Source of the DNA: JBCBKZ01 sp039026975
GTDB lineage: Bacteria; Bacteroidota; Bacteroidia; J057
Reading direction: 5' to 3'
Length of the DNA stretch: 21,950 nucleotides
NCBI GenBank assembly: GCA_039026975.1
Contig: JBCCLI010000069.1
Location: 1-21,950, forward strand
Part shown: piece after piece, positions 7,533 to 16,825 of the stretch
How the letters are laid out: the number at the start of each line of letters is the position of its first letter
Numbering within the stretch: the first letter of the stretch is position 1
Position numbers and translations under genes: made by a program
Notes under the pieces: model-generated
Seen by the model: only the letters and a program-made list of their open reading frames with translations
Told to the model about the DNA's origin: nothing
Database searches by the model: none

Positions 7533-8654
7533 ATGCAGAAGGTTCTGGTTGTCGGACAAACTCCTCCTCCCTATCATGGACAGGCGATAATGATTGATCG
7601 CCTAGTCAGCTACGACTTTGATAAAGTTGAGATTCACTTTGTACGAATGGCTTTTTCTCATAATCTGGAAGAAGTAGGAGCATTCCGTTTTGGTAAGATT
7701 TTACATTTATTCCGCTTAATATGGAAAATTTTATCAGTAAGATTTAAGTATGGAGTAAAGCTACTCTACTACCCTCCGTCCGGCCCGGTCAAGCTGTCTA
7801 TTTACCGTGATGTGATCATCCTAAACTGCGTAAGACCTTTCTTTGACAAGGTAGTTTTTCATTTCCATGCAGGAGGAATTTCAGAAGAGTATCCGGAAAT
7901 GCTCACTATTTTGAAGCCGCTTTTCAGGAAAGCCTTCTATGAGGCTGATGCGTCTATTCTATTGTCCAGTAAAAATCCCCAGGATGGTAAGAATATGTAT
8001 TCCAAGAACCAAATAGTCATTCCTTATGGCGTTATAGATGAAGCCACCATTTTAAATGGGAAAGTAGTGAAAATAGGTGACCCCATTGTGAGAGTACTGT
8101 TTGTGGGGGCAGTAAGAGAAACTAAAGGGGTAGACGTTCTGATAGAGAGTGCTTATCTGTTGAAGAAGAAAGGGGTCACTAACTTTGAGTTCCAAATTGT
8201 GGGGCCATTCTTTACAGAAGAATATGAGGCATCAGCCATAGCAAAGGTAAAGAAAATGGGCCTGCAAAAAGAGGTAGTCTTTAAGGGCTTATTGGTAGGA
8301 GAAGCTAAACAAAAGGCCTACAGGCAAGCAGATATTTTTTGTTTCCCCACCTTTTATGAGGCAGAGACCTTTGGGATTGTCTTATTGGAGGCCATGCAGT
8401 TTGACCTACCGGTAGTGGCCAGTAGCTGGAGGGGAATACCTGACATAGTTACAGATGGGGAAGAAGGCTTTTTAGTACCTATTAAAAGTCCCTCATGTGT
8501 AGCAGATAGACTCCAAACCCTAATTGAAAATCCTGACCTAAGAAAGAAAATGGGTAAGAAAGGAAGACAAACCTTTGAGACCAAGTTTACCATGGATGTA
8601 TTCATGAATAAGATGCAGGATCTATTTATTCAAGTAGGGGAGAAAAACGCATAA
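7533..8654 (+). CDS. Glycosyltransferase family 4 (GT-B fold)
   Basis: I start this gene at ATG 7533, giving 373 residues; the in-frame TTG three bases earlier is less likely and adds only one residue. The N-terminus has VLVVGQTPPPYHGQAIM, the first Rossmann strand and glycine loop seen in many GT4 enzymes of surface-glycan clusters. The C-terminal domain has GAVRETKGVDVLIES and the ExxxxxxxE motif E278-E286 (ETFGIVLLE), which binds the nucleotide sugar. It should be a retaining transferase working on the cytoplasmic side. The next gene begins one base after its stop, so the last three glycosyltransferase genes form a tight unit. Donor sugar unknown. Confidence 0.9.
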   Translation: MQKVLVVGQTPPPYHGQAIMIDRLVSYDFDKVEIHFVRMAFSHNLEEVGAFRFGKILHLFRLIWKILSVRFKYGVKLLYYPPSGPVKLSIYRDVIILNCVRPFFDKVVFHFHAGGISEEYPEMLTILKPLFRKAFYEADASILLSSKNPQDGKNMYSKNQIVIPYGVIDEATILNGKVVKIGDPIVRVLFVGAVRETKGVDVLIESAYLLKKKGVTNFEFQIVGPFFTEEYEASAIAKVKKMGLQKEVVFKGLLVGEAKQKAYRQADIFCFPTFYEAETFGIVLLEAMQFDLPVVASSWRGIPDIVTDGEEGFLVPIKSPSCVADRLQTLIENPDLRKKMGKKGRQTFETKFTMDVFMNKMQDLFIQVGEKNA

Positions 8655-8655
8655 C

Positions 8656-9507
8656 ATGATCTATCTAGTTATCCCTGTTTTTAACAGAAAGGAGTTTACC
8701 CGCAAGTGCTTACTGTCTTTACGAGAACAAACCTATAGAACCTTCACTACCATCATAGTAGATGATGGTTCCACTGATGGTACAGCTGATATGCTGGCTG
8801 AGGAGTTCCCTGAGGTCATCTGTTTATCTACAAGTGGGAACCTTTTCTGGACTGCTGCCACCAATGTGGGAATTACCCATGCGCTAGCCCAGGACCCTGA
8901 GGTGATTATGACCTTGAATAATGATGTAGTGGCGGCACCGGATTTTATGGAGAAAATGGTGTATTGGGCTAAGCGGGAACCTAAGGCGTTACTAGGCGCA
9001 TTTGATATAGACTATGATACGAAGAAACCTTTCTTCGGCGGAGAGATAACGGACTGGAAATGGGCTACGGCCATTCAGCTGTTAGATATTTTGCCTGAGG
9101 AGGATTGGAATGGGATACATGAGGTGTCTCATTATCCCGCCAGAGGATTATGGATTCCAAGGGAAGTATTTAAAGAAATAGGGAGGTTTGAGGAAAAGAA
9201 GCTTCCACATTACTACGCGGATTTTGACTTTACCTACAGAGCAGCCAAAAAAGGGTACAAAATCTTCTGTAATTATGATGCGGTTCTATATACTTTTCCA
9301 GATGAAAGTGGTAACCACCAGCTCAGAAAGAAGCGGAAAACCTTTAAAAACTTCTATAAGCATTTGTTTGACATAAAAGGGGGAGGAAACCTTAAAAACT
9401 TTACCATCATTACCTTCCGGCACTGCCCACCCGTTTACATGCCTTTATATCTCGCTAATGGATATGCCCGCAGAATGCTTGGGTATTGGATCAACAAACA
9501 GTGGTAA
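8656..9507 (+). CDS. Glycosyltransferase family 2 (rhamnosyltransferase-like)
   Basis: The 283-residue protein has the GT2 start IYLVIPVFNRKEFTRKCL, the VDDGSTDGT motif, and LNNDV as the metal-binding acidic site. Near residue 190 it has HYYADFDFTYRAAKKGY, which contains the D-F-D acidic motif that supplies the catalytic base in WbbL/RfbF-type enzymes. This layout is common among rhamnosyl- and related transferases, though the donor is not proven. It starts one base after the previous GT4 gene and ends 5 bases before the next GT4, so co-translation is very likely. No signal peptide is seen; action is cytoplasmic on the lipid-linked acceptor. Confidence 0.88.
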   Translation: MIYLVIPVFNRKEFTRKCLLSLREQTYRTFTTIIVDDGSTDGTADMLAEEFPEVICLSTSGNLFWTAATNVGITHALAQDPEVIMTLNNDVVAAPDFMEKMVYWAKREPKALLGAFDIDYDTKKPFFGGEITDWKWATAIQLLDILPEEDWNGIHEVSHYPARGLWIPREVFKEIGRFEEKKLPHYYADFDFTYRAAKKGYKIFCNYDAVLYTFPDESGNHQLRKKRKTFKNFYKHLFDIKGGGNLKNFTIITFRHCPPVYMPLYLANGYARRMLGYWINKQW

Positions 9508-9512
9508 ATCCT

Positions 9513-10742
9513 ATGAAAATTTTGGTCTCTGCTTACGCTTGCGAACCTGATAAGGGAGGGGAAATGGGAAATGGCTATAATATGGTCCTGAACATGGCAG
9601 AATTAGGCCATGAAGTTTGGTGCCTCACCTCCACCTACCATATTTCAGAGGAGGTGCAAGCCTTTTTCAGAGATCATCCGCATCCCAACCTCCATTTTGT
9701 ATTAGTTCCTCTTCCTGCCTGGGTAGATGTTTTCTTTGAATACGAGTTAGGGTTTTATGTCCATTATCTCTACTGGCAGAAGAAAGCCTATCAGATGGCT
9801 AAAGCCTTGGATAAAAAGGAAAATTTTCAGCTAATCCATCACATTACTATTGGGAGTCCACAGTTGGGTTCAGCCCTGTGGCGACTAGATAAGAAAATGG
9901 TGTTCGGTCCCTGTGGAGGAGGGCAGGATGCCCCCAAGGCCTTTAAGAAATACTTCTACCATTGGTGGAAACTGGAAATTGTACGTTCCTGGATCAGTAA
10001 GCTGCTACTCACCTTCAATAAAGATGCTAAGAGAACCCTTAGGCAGGCGGAACTGGTACTGACCACAAACTATGAAACCCTGGACCTGGTGAAGAAAGCA
10101 GGTGCGCCTCATGCAGAGCTATTCCTGGATACCTCCCTGCCGGAGGAATTTTTTCCTGAGCATTTTCCAGAAAGGCAGAGAGGAAAGAAGTTAAGGATTT
10201 TATGGGTAGGTAGGTTATTCCCTAGAAAGGGTCTTCCTTTGGTGCTAGAAGCATTAGCTAAGGTAGATCCTTCCATTCCCTTTGAACTGACCATTTTAGG
10301 GGATGGCCAAATGGGAAGTTTTATGGAGGAGTGGCTGACAGAGTTTGACCTGAAGGGGAAGGTAGATTGGCGAGGGATGGTTCCCTGGTCAGAAGTGCGG
10401 GAAGCCTACCTGACACATGACCTCTTTATGTTTACCAGCCTTAGAGACTCCTCTGCCTTCCAATACTTGGAAGCCATGGCCTGCGGACTACCCATTTTAA
10501 CCCTGGACTTACATGGTGCTAAATCCTTAGTGCCTGATGGTGCAGGGATTAAAGTAGCAGTTACTACTCCAGATGAAACTGCTACAGCGTTGGCCAACGG
10601 CGTAGAGCAACTGTATCATCATCCTGCCCTATGTGAGCAGTATGGACGGTATGCCTATGAGTTTGCCCTGACCCAGACTTGGAAGAATAAGGCCAGAAAA
10701 ATCTCCTCTTATTATGAAGAATTCTTTGATCTTGTAAATTAA
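9513..10742 (+). CDS. Glycosyltransferase family 4, last gene of the polysaccharide run
   Basis: I choose ATG 9513 (409 residues, MKILVSAYACEPDKGGE), because that is where GT4 proteins of this subfamily normally begin. The in-frame TTG at 9486 would overlap the previous gene by 22 bases. The N-terminal domain has the SAYACEP and GHEVWCLT segments. The C-terminal domain has RILWVGRLFPRKGLPLVLEA, GDGQM, and the motif D312-E320 (DSSAFQYLE), a variant of the ExxxxxxxE donor-binding motif with Asp first. GGGQDAPKAF in the middle is also typical. It should transfer a sugar in the cytoplasm. A 301-base non-coding stretch follows, so the operon probably ends here. Confidence 0.9.
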   Translation: MKILVSAYACEPDKGGEMGNGYNMVLNMAELGHEVWCLTSTYHISEEVQAFFRDHPHPNLHFVLVPLPAWVDVFFEYELGFYVHYLYWQKKAYQMAKALDKKENFQLIHHITIGSPQLGSALWRLDKKMVFGPCGGGQDAPKAFKKYFYHWWKLEIVRSWISKLLLTFNKDAKRTLRQAELVLTTNYETLDLVKKAGAPHAELFLDTSLPEEFFPEHFPERQRGKKLRILWVGRLFPRKGLPLVLEALAKVDPSIPFELTILGDGQMGSFMEEWLTEFDLKGKVDWRGMVPWSEVREAYLTHDLFMFTSLRDSSAFQYLEAMACGLPILTLDLHGAKSLVPDGAGIKVAVTTPDETATALANGVEQLYHHPALCEQYGRYAYEFALTQTWKNKARKISSYYEEFFDLVN

Positions 10743-10936
10743 AGGAACTAAAGCAGCTAAAATCTTACACCCCAAAAAGGCTCATCCACACTTGTAAGAG
10801 TAAAACGAAGATGTGGAGTAAATCTCCCAAGATAAAATTCCAGCTTTATTTTAGTAGTTAAGATCTGATAATCAATCAGTTATACTATTTATTTGAGGTT
10901 GGAACTGTTCGGGATATTGAATAAAAAATTTCTTAT

Positions 10937-10960
10937 TCTTACTTTTAAGTAGGAGTAAGA
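10937..10960. repeat. Inverted repeat TCTTACT-N10-AGTAAGA
   Basis: Perfect 7-bp arms around a 10-base spacer. The same half-sites recur at 10976-10997 and, with a wider spacer, at 10763-10799. This is a candidate protein-binding site or small hairpin in front of the large secreted protein gene. Confidence 0.45.
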
Positions 10961-10975
10961 TCAATTATTCCGAAC

Positions 10976-10997
10976 TCTTACAGCTGCGCAAGTAAGA
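10976..10997. repeat. Inverted repeat TCTTAC-N10-GTAAGA
   Basis: Perfect 6-bp arms with a 10-base spacer, the same core half-site as the neighbouring repeat at 10937-10960. It ends 46 bases before the start codon at 11044. Confidence 0.4.
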
Positions 10998-11043
10998 ATT
11001 TCTAAGGGCGTTCACATATTAGCAAACCTAGCTAATTGGTCCT

Positions 11044-14000
11044 ATGACATACAGAACGCAATACCCAATTCTTATCCTTTTAGTGCTATTCCCTCTTTTT
11101 CTTGGGGCGGCTGACTTTTATATAAGCCCTTCAGGATCAGATAACTCTGGAGATGGAACTAAAGCTAAACCATGGAAAAGCCTCCGTTATGCTGCTAACC
11201 AAATGCAAGCTAACCAAGGACATACCCTCATCCTGGAGGAAGGTACTTATGTGGAAACTGGGCAGGTAAAACTTAAACCTGGGGTAAATATCCGCGGTGC
11301 CGGCATAGATAAGACCATTCTCACCGCCTCCTCATCCTTTTATGAAGGTACCCCCTTTCCTTACAGACTGGAGAAAATGCTGATTTCCTCCTACAATGAA
11401 TATAATATGGAGGATGGGAATCACAGCATCAGTGGCTTCACCATAGACGGAAAGAATAAAAATATATACGGTGGCATCCTTATCCACAGAAGACGGAATG
11501 TGAAGATTTTTGATGTGAAAGTGAAGGAGACCTACTTCACAGGAATATGGCTGTTTTGGGGAGAAAATATTGAAGTACATGATATCATTATTAGGGACTG
11601 CTCCTGGGGGAATAAAGATTTCTCAAGTGGAGGGATGAACATAGGGGGACTTACAGGGGCAGACCTGTACCAGCTAGACATAGAAGAAATAGAACAAAGA
11701 AATGGGGATAAAGGAGGCGGATACGGCGTAGTAGCCATAGGCCCTTGGTATGAGACAGATCTGATAGATGTGAAGTTACATGATTCCAAGATTAAGGTTC
11801 ACCATATTGGGCTTTGGGAGAATGGCCTGGCACCTAATTTCTGTATAGAGTACCATAACGTCTCTTCCTATAACTGCGAGATCTACCGGAATGAGGTAAA
11901 TAATGTTATGAGTTTGGTGGACCCCACACATGCAGATCCCAAGGACTTAAACAGAAATCATAGCGTGAGGGTCTATGATAATTTTTTCAATATCAGTGAT
12001 ATTAACGGCTATCCCCTTGAAATTACTAATAATAGGGTAGAGGTATTTGGGAATGTGGTGGATGGAAACGCTAGTTCCCTTTTCATCGCTAACTGGGAAA
12101 CAGCTGAAAAGCAGTTATATGACTGGCATGTGCACCACAACTTCTTTTATGACTTTGCTGAGGGCTATCCCAAGGCTATTCTCATGTTACGGCAGGGAAT
12201 CAGGAATCTGAGGTTTGAGCATAATACGGTAGAGGTAGCAGATGAAAGCATGGCTTTATTCTGGTTCCAGGGTGGGAAAGCGGAAGATATTTACGTGAGA
12301 AATAACCTGGTCTATCGCATTAATGAAGAAAAAAGCTGGGGCCAGCCTATATCAGACTGTCTGGCAGAGCTGAACATAGATTATGACTGGTATACAGAAC
12401 TATCTGACATTTATGTAGAGAATAACATTTTCCATAATTTTGAAGGCGAGAAAGTGCTGAAAGGAGGTTTTTCTGTAGGGGGCGGAAGAGCAAGTGGGTA
12501 TGACCCCTATGCTCCCAAGAACTTCAAACGGGCTAATAACCTGGAAGTGAGTCCCCAACTCGTGCGTACAGGAAATAAACCTGATCCCTACTTTACCCTT
12601 TCAGAAACCAGTCCCGCCATAGATGCCGGATTTAAGATTCAAGGCCAATCCTATGAAGGAAATGCTCCAGACATAGGAGCACTGGAATTTGAAGGGGCGG
12701 CCATGCCGGAAAATACCCCTCCCACCTTTACTATTAGTGGGGACCTGGAGGTAGCGCAGGATTTTACAGATACACTCGCTGTACAGGTTACACCTGACCC
12801 CGTACCAGTGCAGGAACAGGACCAAACGGTCACCTATACCCTTAGCCCTGCCAGTGTAGATTTTGCCAATGTCTTTTTTAATCCAAATAATGGAGAAGTT
12901 AAAGTAACGGCCAAAGGGGGCGGCTTTGGCTTCCAGGTGTTTACCCTGACCGCTGATGATGGACAGCCTGTCAATAATACTGCTTCAAGAGAGTTTCGGC
13001 TTACCATCAGCCAAATAGAGATAAAGGATACCCTGGAAACCGGTTCCCTTCCTATCAGGGTGAATTCCGGTGGAGATGACTTTCTCACGCCAGATGCAAA
13101 ACTATTCTATGAAGACCAGCCTAAATGGGTATTTGGTACTTCTTCTAACTTTGAGAATCCCAGAGAGATTTCAGGTTCTAGTTCTGATGTGCTCTACCAT
13201 TCAGAGCGGGTAGGGAAGGATTTTTCCTATAAGTTCCCTGTCCCGGATGGCGTGTACGAGGTGAAACTTCATTTTGCAGAGATCTATTTTTTTGAAGCAG
13301 GCCAGCGCGTGTTTGATGTAGACATTGAAGATGGGTTGGCCGGACTTAGGAACTTTGATATTCTGGCAGAAACTAGTAGAGACCGGGCTATAGTTAAAAC
13401 CTTCTCTACCCTCATAGTACAAGATGACACCCTATCTATTGACTTTAAAGGAGTAGTGGATAACGCTAAAATCTCTGCTATTCAGGTACTGTTACTTAGT
13501 GATGAGGTTCCAGAGAATACTCCTCCTGTATTCAGCCTAAGTGAAAAGGAAATAGAGATAGAAAATACAAATACACAAAGCAGGACAGTGGAGGTAATCC
13601 CTGCTCCTGTACCTGAGGTGGAGAAAACCCAGCAGGTCACCTATTCTTTAACCCCAGCCAGTGTGGACTTTGCTACTGTCAGCATAGATCCAGAGACCGG
13701 AAAGATAAGCCTTACCCCTAAAGCTAATAGAAGCGGAGAGCAGACCTTCATCATTACAGCTGATGATGGACAGCCAGCTAATAACCTTCACGTGGAGAAG
13801 CTAATCATAAGGGTTATAGAATCTACCCAACAGGAGCCTGATCCCAAAGTACCTATCCCTTTCAGGATGAATGCAGGAGGAACTTCCTATGTTCTCCCTG
13901 ATGAGAGCTTCTATGTGGAAGATCAGTTTTTTAATGAGGATACCTGGACATACGGGGTAAATAGATCCATCAGTGATACTGACATAGAGTACATCTATCA

Positions 14001-16353
14001 GACGGAAAGAGCAGGACCAGAAATTAAGTATGAAATCCCTATAGAGAATGGCACCTATAAGGTGGTGCTGAGATTTGCAGAGATTTTCTTCCAGGAGGAA
14101 GGCCTTAGGATTATGGAGGCAGGAGTAGAGAATGAAGGATTGATCCTGGAAAATTTGGATTTATATAAAATGCTGGGGATAGATCGTGCCTGGTATACTG
14201 TAGTAAGAAATATTTCGGTTACAGATGAGTATTTATCTGTCTACCTGAGGGGACTACAAGATAATGCCCAGATCAGTGGGATAGAGATTTACCGGAATGA
14301 TGATGACAGTGTATTTCCTGAATTAGTATCCCTTCCTTTTCGGATGAACGTGGGAGGGGTAAGTGCTAACACATATCTTGGTGATTTTCAGGCAGATAAA
14401 TATGTGCAGGGAAATAACCAAACCTACTTTATTAATGCATTGGTAGAAACGGAATTGGCGCCTTCTTTGTATCAAACCTACAGGGAAGGAGAAGAGATCA
14501 TCTACCGCATTCCTGTAGGTATGGGAACGTATGACTTGAAACTGCACTGGATAGAGTGGGACAACAGTTTCCCTGGAGAAAGAATCTTTAGGGTTCAGGT
14601 AGAAGAAGAGGCTACCCTTCCGGAGAATATGGATGTATTGGCTTTTGTAAAGAAGGGACAAGTGTACACCCAGTCCTTATTAGCTGTGGAGAATACAGAT
14701 GAGTGGCTGGATATTACCCTCACAGGCCTACGAAGAGGCGCTACCTTAGCCGCCATTGAAATACTACCAGAGGGGACATTAACAGCAGAGGAGGTGGCAG
14801 CCCCTATATTTAGGCTGGACAGAACCAGGGTGTCCATCCCTGCTAACTCAGCCGATGTAGAGGAGATCAATGCTATTCCTACATCCTCATTATCTGTCTC
14901 CTATCAGCTTATACCAGCTGTAAGTCAGATAGCTAATCTTCAGCTAGATGAAACCACAGGCAAGGTAGCTATGCTTGCCTTGGGAGGGCAGGTAGGGGAA
15001 GAGATGTTCATCCTGGAAGCTACCCACCAAGATAAGCGTTATCGGCAGGCTTTCTCCCTACAGATATCAGCTGTAGCCCCTCCTAGCCCTGATGATAGCC
15101 TGGCATATGCCATACGTATCAATGCCGGAGGTAAATCCTATGTAGACAGCCGAGGCCATACGTTTCAGGAGGATACCTTTTTTACCGGAAATTCATCTGT
15201 CTTTATTAACAGTGCTCAGATCCAGGGTACCCAAGAGCTTCCTCTCTATCAAACAGAGCGTATAGGAGAAGAGATGACATATGAGATTCCACTGGAGAAA
15301 GGAGAATATGATTTGTATCTACATTTTGTAGAAACCTTTTGGGATGAGGTAGGTAGGCGAATCTTACACGCGGAGATAGAAGGGCAGGTACTATTTGAAT
15401 ATTATGACATCTTTGGAGAAGTGGGTAAAAATAGGGTGGTAGTTAAGGCCTTTAAGGGGATTCAGGTAGAAGATGGGATATTTAATTTCAGACTGTATGC
15501 CTCCTCAAATGTAGCTACCTTGAGTGCCTTGGAATTAGTGAAAGTAAACGGGAAAGGAGGCATACAACTGACAGATTTACAACAATCCATACGTATAAAT
15601 ACAGGAGCGCAAGAGGACAAGGCTTTTGGGGGATTCATCTTTTTACGAGATAGCTTCTATGGTCCCTCTACCTCATTTCTCTCCTCTTCTCAGCAAGATA
15701 TACAGGGCACTAATTTTGATGAACTCTATAAATATGGGAGGCAGTCAGCCCCTGGCGAACCCCTGGATTATGACATTCCCATGGTTAATGGACAGTATGA
15801 AGTATACCTACACTTTGCTGAGCAGGCTTCCGCCATTACCCAGTCCGGTCAGAGGGAGATGCAGCTAAGTCTGGAAGGAGAACTCATAGGCGCCCCCATA
15901 GATATTGTGAAAGAAAAAGGAATAGGGCATGCCCTAATTAAGCATTACACAGTTTCTGTGGCAGATAAGGAGCTTAACATCCAGTTACTACCCCTACAAG
16001 GAAGGCCTACCTTGGCAGCCATAGAAGTGCTTTCCCCACAGGACCAGGATCAGGCCATCATTCTGCAACCCAGTTTTACCTCCTTAGGTTCAGACTTTTC
16101 TGCGGGGAGGCTAACGGTTTTTCCTAATCCTACAGCTGGAAAGGTTAAAGTGCTTCTGGAGGGTGAATGGGAGGGAAAGGTAGAGATAAAGCTTATTAAC
16201 TCCTTAGGACAGGAGATAGAGAGGCGCAAGCTCACAAAAGAGAATTGGATTCTGAAGGAACAGCTGGTATTTGAGAATGCGCCAAGTGGACTGTACTGGG
16301 TTCAGCTGACGGCTAAGAATGGGACACAGTCAAAGCTAATCTACAAAGAATAA
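11044..16353 (+). CDS. Giant T9SS-exported protein: beta-helix, three Ig-like and five malectin-like domains
   Basis: This 1769-residue protein has a Sec signal peptide (residues 1 to about 23, cleavage near GAA-D). A right-handed beta-helix of the pectate-lyase type covers about 24-550, with YISPSGSDNSGDGT near its start. Then come an Ig/cadherin-like domain (~556-655), malectin (669-821), Ig (824-929), malectin (938-1086), malectin (1097-1244), degenerate Ig (~1252-1345), malectin (1356-1503) and malectin (1515-1666). Malectin units share the RxNxGG start and the YxLxLHFAE-like strand. The end (1690-1769) is a T9SS type A sorting domain with VFPNPTAGKV and SGLYWVQL. Export across the outer membrane and surface attachment are expected. 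Malectin domains bind carbohydrate in known cases; beta-helices can be lyases, epimerases or non-catalytic. No catalytic residues could be assigned. Confidence 0.9.
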   Translation: MTYRTQYPILILLVLFPLFLGAADFYISPSGSDNSGDGTKAKPWKSLRYAANQMQANQGHTLILEEGTYVETGQVKLKPGVNIRGAGIDKTILTASSSFYEGTPFPYRLEKMLISSYNEYNMEDGNHSISGFTIDGKNKNIYGGILIHRRRNVKIFDVKVKETYFTGIWLFWGENIEVHDIIIRDCSWGNKDFSSGGMNIGGLTGADLYQLDIEEIEQRNGDKGGGYGVVAIGPWYETDLIDVKLHDSKIKVHHIGLWENGLAPNFCIEYHNVSSYNCEIYRNEVNNVMSLVDPTHADPKDLNRNHSVRVYDNFFNISDINGYPLEITNNRVEVFGNVVDGNASSLFIANWETAEKQLYDWHVHHNFFYDFAEGYPKAILMLRQGIRNLRFEHNTVEVADESMALFWFQGGKAEDIYVRNNLVYRINEEKSWGQPISDCLAELNIDYDWYTELSDIYVENNIFHNFEGEKVLKGGFSVGGGRASGYDPYAPKNFKRANNLEVSPQLVRTGNKPDPYFTLSETSPAIDAGFKIQGQSYEGNAPDIGALEFEGAAMPENTPPTFTISGDLEVAQDFTDTLAVQVTPDPVPVQEQDQTVTYTLSPASVDFANVFFNPNNGEVKVTAKGGGFGFQVFTLTADDGQPVNNTASREFRLTISQIEIKDTLETGSLPIRVNSGGDDFLTPDAKLFYEDQPKWVFGTSSNFENPREISGSSSDVLYHSERVGKDFSYKFPVPDGVYEVKLHFAEIYFFEAGQRVFDVDIEDGLAGLRNFDILAETSRDRAIVKTFSTLIVQDDTLSIDFKGVVDNAKISAIQVLLLSDEVPENTPPVFSLSEKEIEIENTNTQSRTVEVIPAPVPEVEKTQQVTYSLTPASVDFATVSIDPETGKISLTPKANRSGEQTFIITADDGQPANNLHVEKLIIRVIESTQQEPDPKVPIPFRMNAGGTSYVLPDESFYVEDQFFNEDTWTYGVNRSISDTDIEYIYQTERAGPEIKYEIPIENGTYKVVLRFAEIFFQEEGLRIMEAGVENEGLILENLDLYKMLGIDRAWYTVVRNISVTDEYLSVYLRGLQDNAQISGIEIYRNDDDSVFPELVSLPFRMNVGGVSANTYLGDFQADKYVQGNNQTYFINALVETELAPSLYQTYREGEEIIYRIPVGMGTYDLKLHWIEWDNSFPGERIFRVQVEEEATLPENMDVLAFVKKGQVYTQSLLAVENTDEWLDITLTGLRRGATLAAIEILPEGTLTAEEVAAPIFRLDRTRVSIPANSADVEEINAIPTSSLSVSYQLIPAVSQIANLQLDETTGKVAMLALGGQVGEEMFILEATHQDKRYRQAFSLQISAVAPPSPDDSLAYAIRINAGGKSYVDSRGHTFQEDTFFTGNSSVFINSAQIQGTQELPLYQTERIGEEMTYEIPLEKGEYDLYLHFVETFWDEVGRRILHAEIEGQVLFEYYDIFGEVGKNRVVVKAFKGIQVEDGIFNFRLYASSNVATLSALELVKVNGKGGIQLTDLQQSIRINTGAQEDKAFGGFIFLRDSFYGPSTSFLSSSQQDIQGTNFDELYKYGRQSAPGEPLDYDIPMVNGQYEVYLHFAEQASAITQSGQREMQLSLEGELIGAPIDIVKEKGIGHALIKHYTVSVADKELNIQLLPLQGRPTLAAIEVLSPQDQDQAIILQPSFTSLGSDFSAGRLTVFPNPTAGKVKVLLEGEWEGKVEIKLINSLGQEIERRKLTKENWILKEQLVFENAPSGLYWVQLTAKNGTQSKLIYKE

Positions 16354-16357
16354 GGCC

Positions 16358-16384
16358 AAAAAAAACCGAGCTATGCCCGGTTTT
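16358..16384. terminator. Bidirectional Rho-independent terminator between convergent genes
   Basis: AAAACCG (16362-16368) pairs with CGGTTTT (16378-16384) around a 9-base loop. Read on the - strand the stem ends in a run of eight T, a strong terminator for the LysM gene; on the + strand there are four T, a weaker stop for the malectin gene. It lies between the stops at 16353 and 16409. Confidence 0.8.
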
Positions 16385-16408
16385 CCTCAAAGTACGAATA
16401 ATCAATTG

Positions 16409-16789
16409 CTAGGGATTAGGTATCACCAACTCCTGTCCAGGATGGATCAGGTTGGGATCCTTTAAAATGTTAGTATTAGCATTGAATATCTTCATGTATT
16501 CTCCTGCCTTACCATAATATTCTTTAGCGATTTTACCTAGAGTATCACCTGAAACCACGGTATGCTTGTGGTAGTAATCAGTAACAGACACTTTAATGTC
16601 TGCAACTAGATCAGATGGTAATTCACCTCCAATCTCCTTAATTCTATCCCACATTTTATTTTTTTGGTACTGGGTTTCAGCTGTTCCTCCTATGTGAAGC
16701 TTTCCGTCTTTTTCTTCAACGTACCCGTCTGTTACCCCAAATTCTTGTCCAAGGTCTAGTACGGATTGATACTTTTCTTGAAGTGCCAT
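16409..16789 (-). CDS. BON-LysM small protein, Kbp/YgaU-like
   Basis: This 126-residue protein resembles E. coli Kbp (YgaU): a BON-like N-terminal region (about residues 5-70, with GKLHIGGTAE) and a C-terminal LysM domain (about 76-124, HTVVSGDTLGKIAKEYYG ... IHPGQELVIP). Kbp is a cytoplasmic potassium-binding protein, while LysM domains in general bind peptidoglycan. As in Kbp, no signal peptide is visible. It is about 20 residues shorter than Kbp at the N-terminus, so the BON part may be incomplete. The gene is transcribed alone, with a candidate promoter at 16826-16855 and a strong terminator after it. Family assignment is secure; physiological role is inferred from homology only. Confidence 0.85.
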   Translation of the reverse strand: MALQEKYQSVLDLGQEFGVTDGYVEEKDGKLHIGGTAETQYQKNKMWDRIKEIGGELPSDLVADIKVSVTDYYHKHTVVSGDTLGKIAKEYYGKAGEYMKIFNANTNILKDPNLIHPGQELVIPNP

Positions 16790-16825
16790 ATTGCGATAGT
16801 TTGCGTATTTCTGTCTGATTGTGCG

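Larger units (their letters stand above)
10743..11043 (+). promoter_or_regulatory. Non-coding leader of the malectin/T9SS gene with three TCTTAC/GTAAGA inverted repeats
   Basis: No gene is visible in these 301 bases. The stretch contains TCTTACA...TGTAAGA (10763-10769 with 10793-10799), TCTTACT...AGTAAGA (10937-10943 with 10954-10960, loop 10) and TCTTAC...GTAAGA (10976-10981 with 10992-10997, loop 10). The last two begin 39 bases apart and lie 47-107 bases before the ATG at 11044, where operators or a leader structure would be expected. The first is too widely spaced to be a good terminator. No convincing consensus promoter was found. Confidence 0.4.

Noticed and set aside
9486..9512. In-frame TTG start that would extend the last GT4 by nine residues
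   Set aside because: ATG 9513 gives the usual family N-terminus, and the extension would overlap the preceding gene by 22 bases.
10763..10799. TCTTACA/TGTAAGA pair as a terminator for the polysaccharide operon
   Set aside because: The 23-base loop, low GC stem and absence of a T-run make it a poor terminator; it is kept only as part of the repeated half-site pattern.
14323..14870. Overlapping - strand frames of 91 and 112 residues opposite the malectin region
   Set aside because: They lie antisense to clear malectin domains and their translations show no family features.
15626..15868. 80-residue + strand frame inside the giant malectin gene
   Set aside because: It is out of frame within a long well-supported coding region and has no recognisable domain or start signal.
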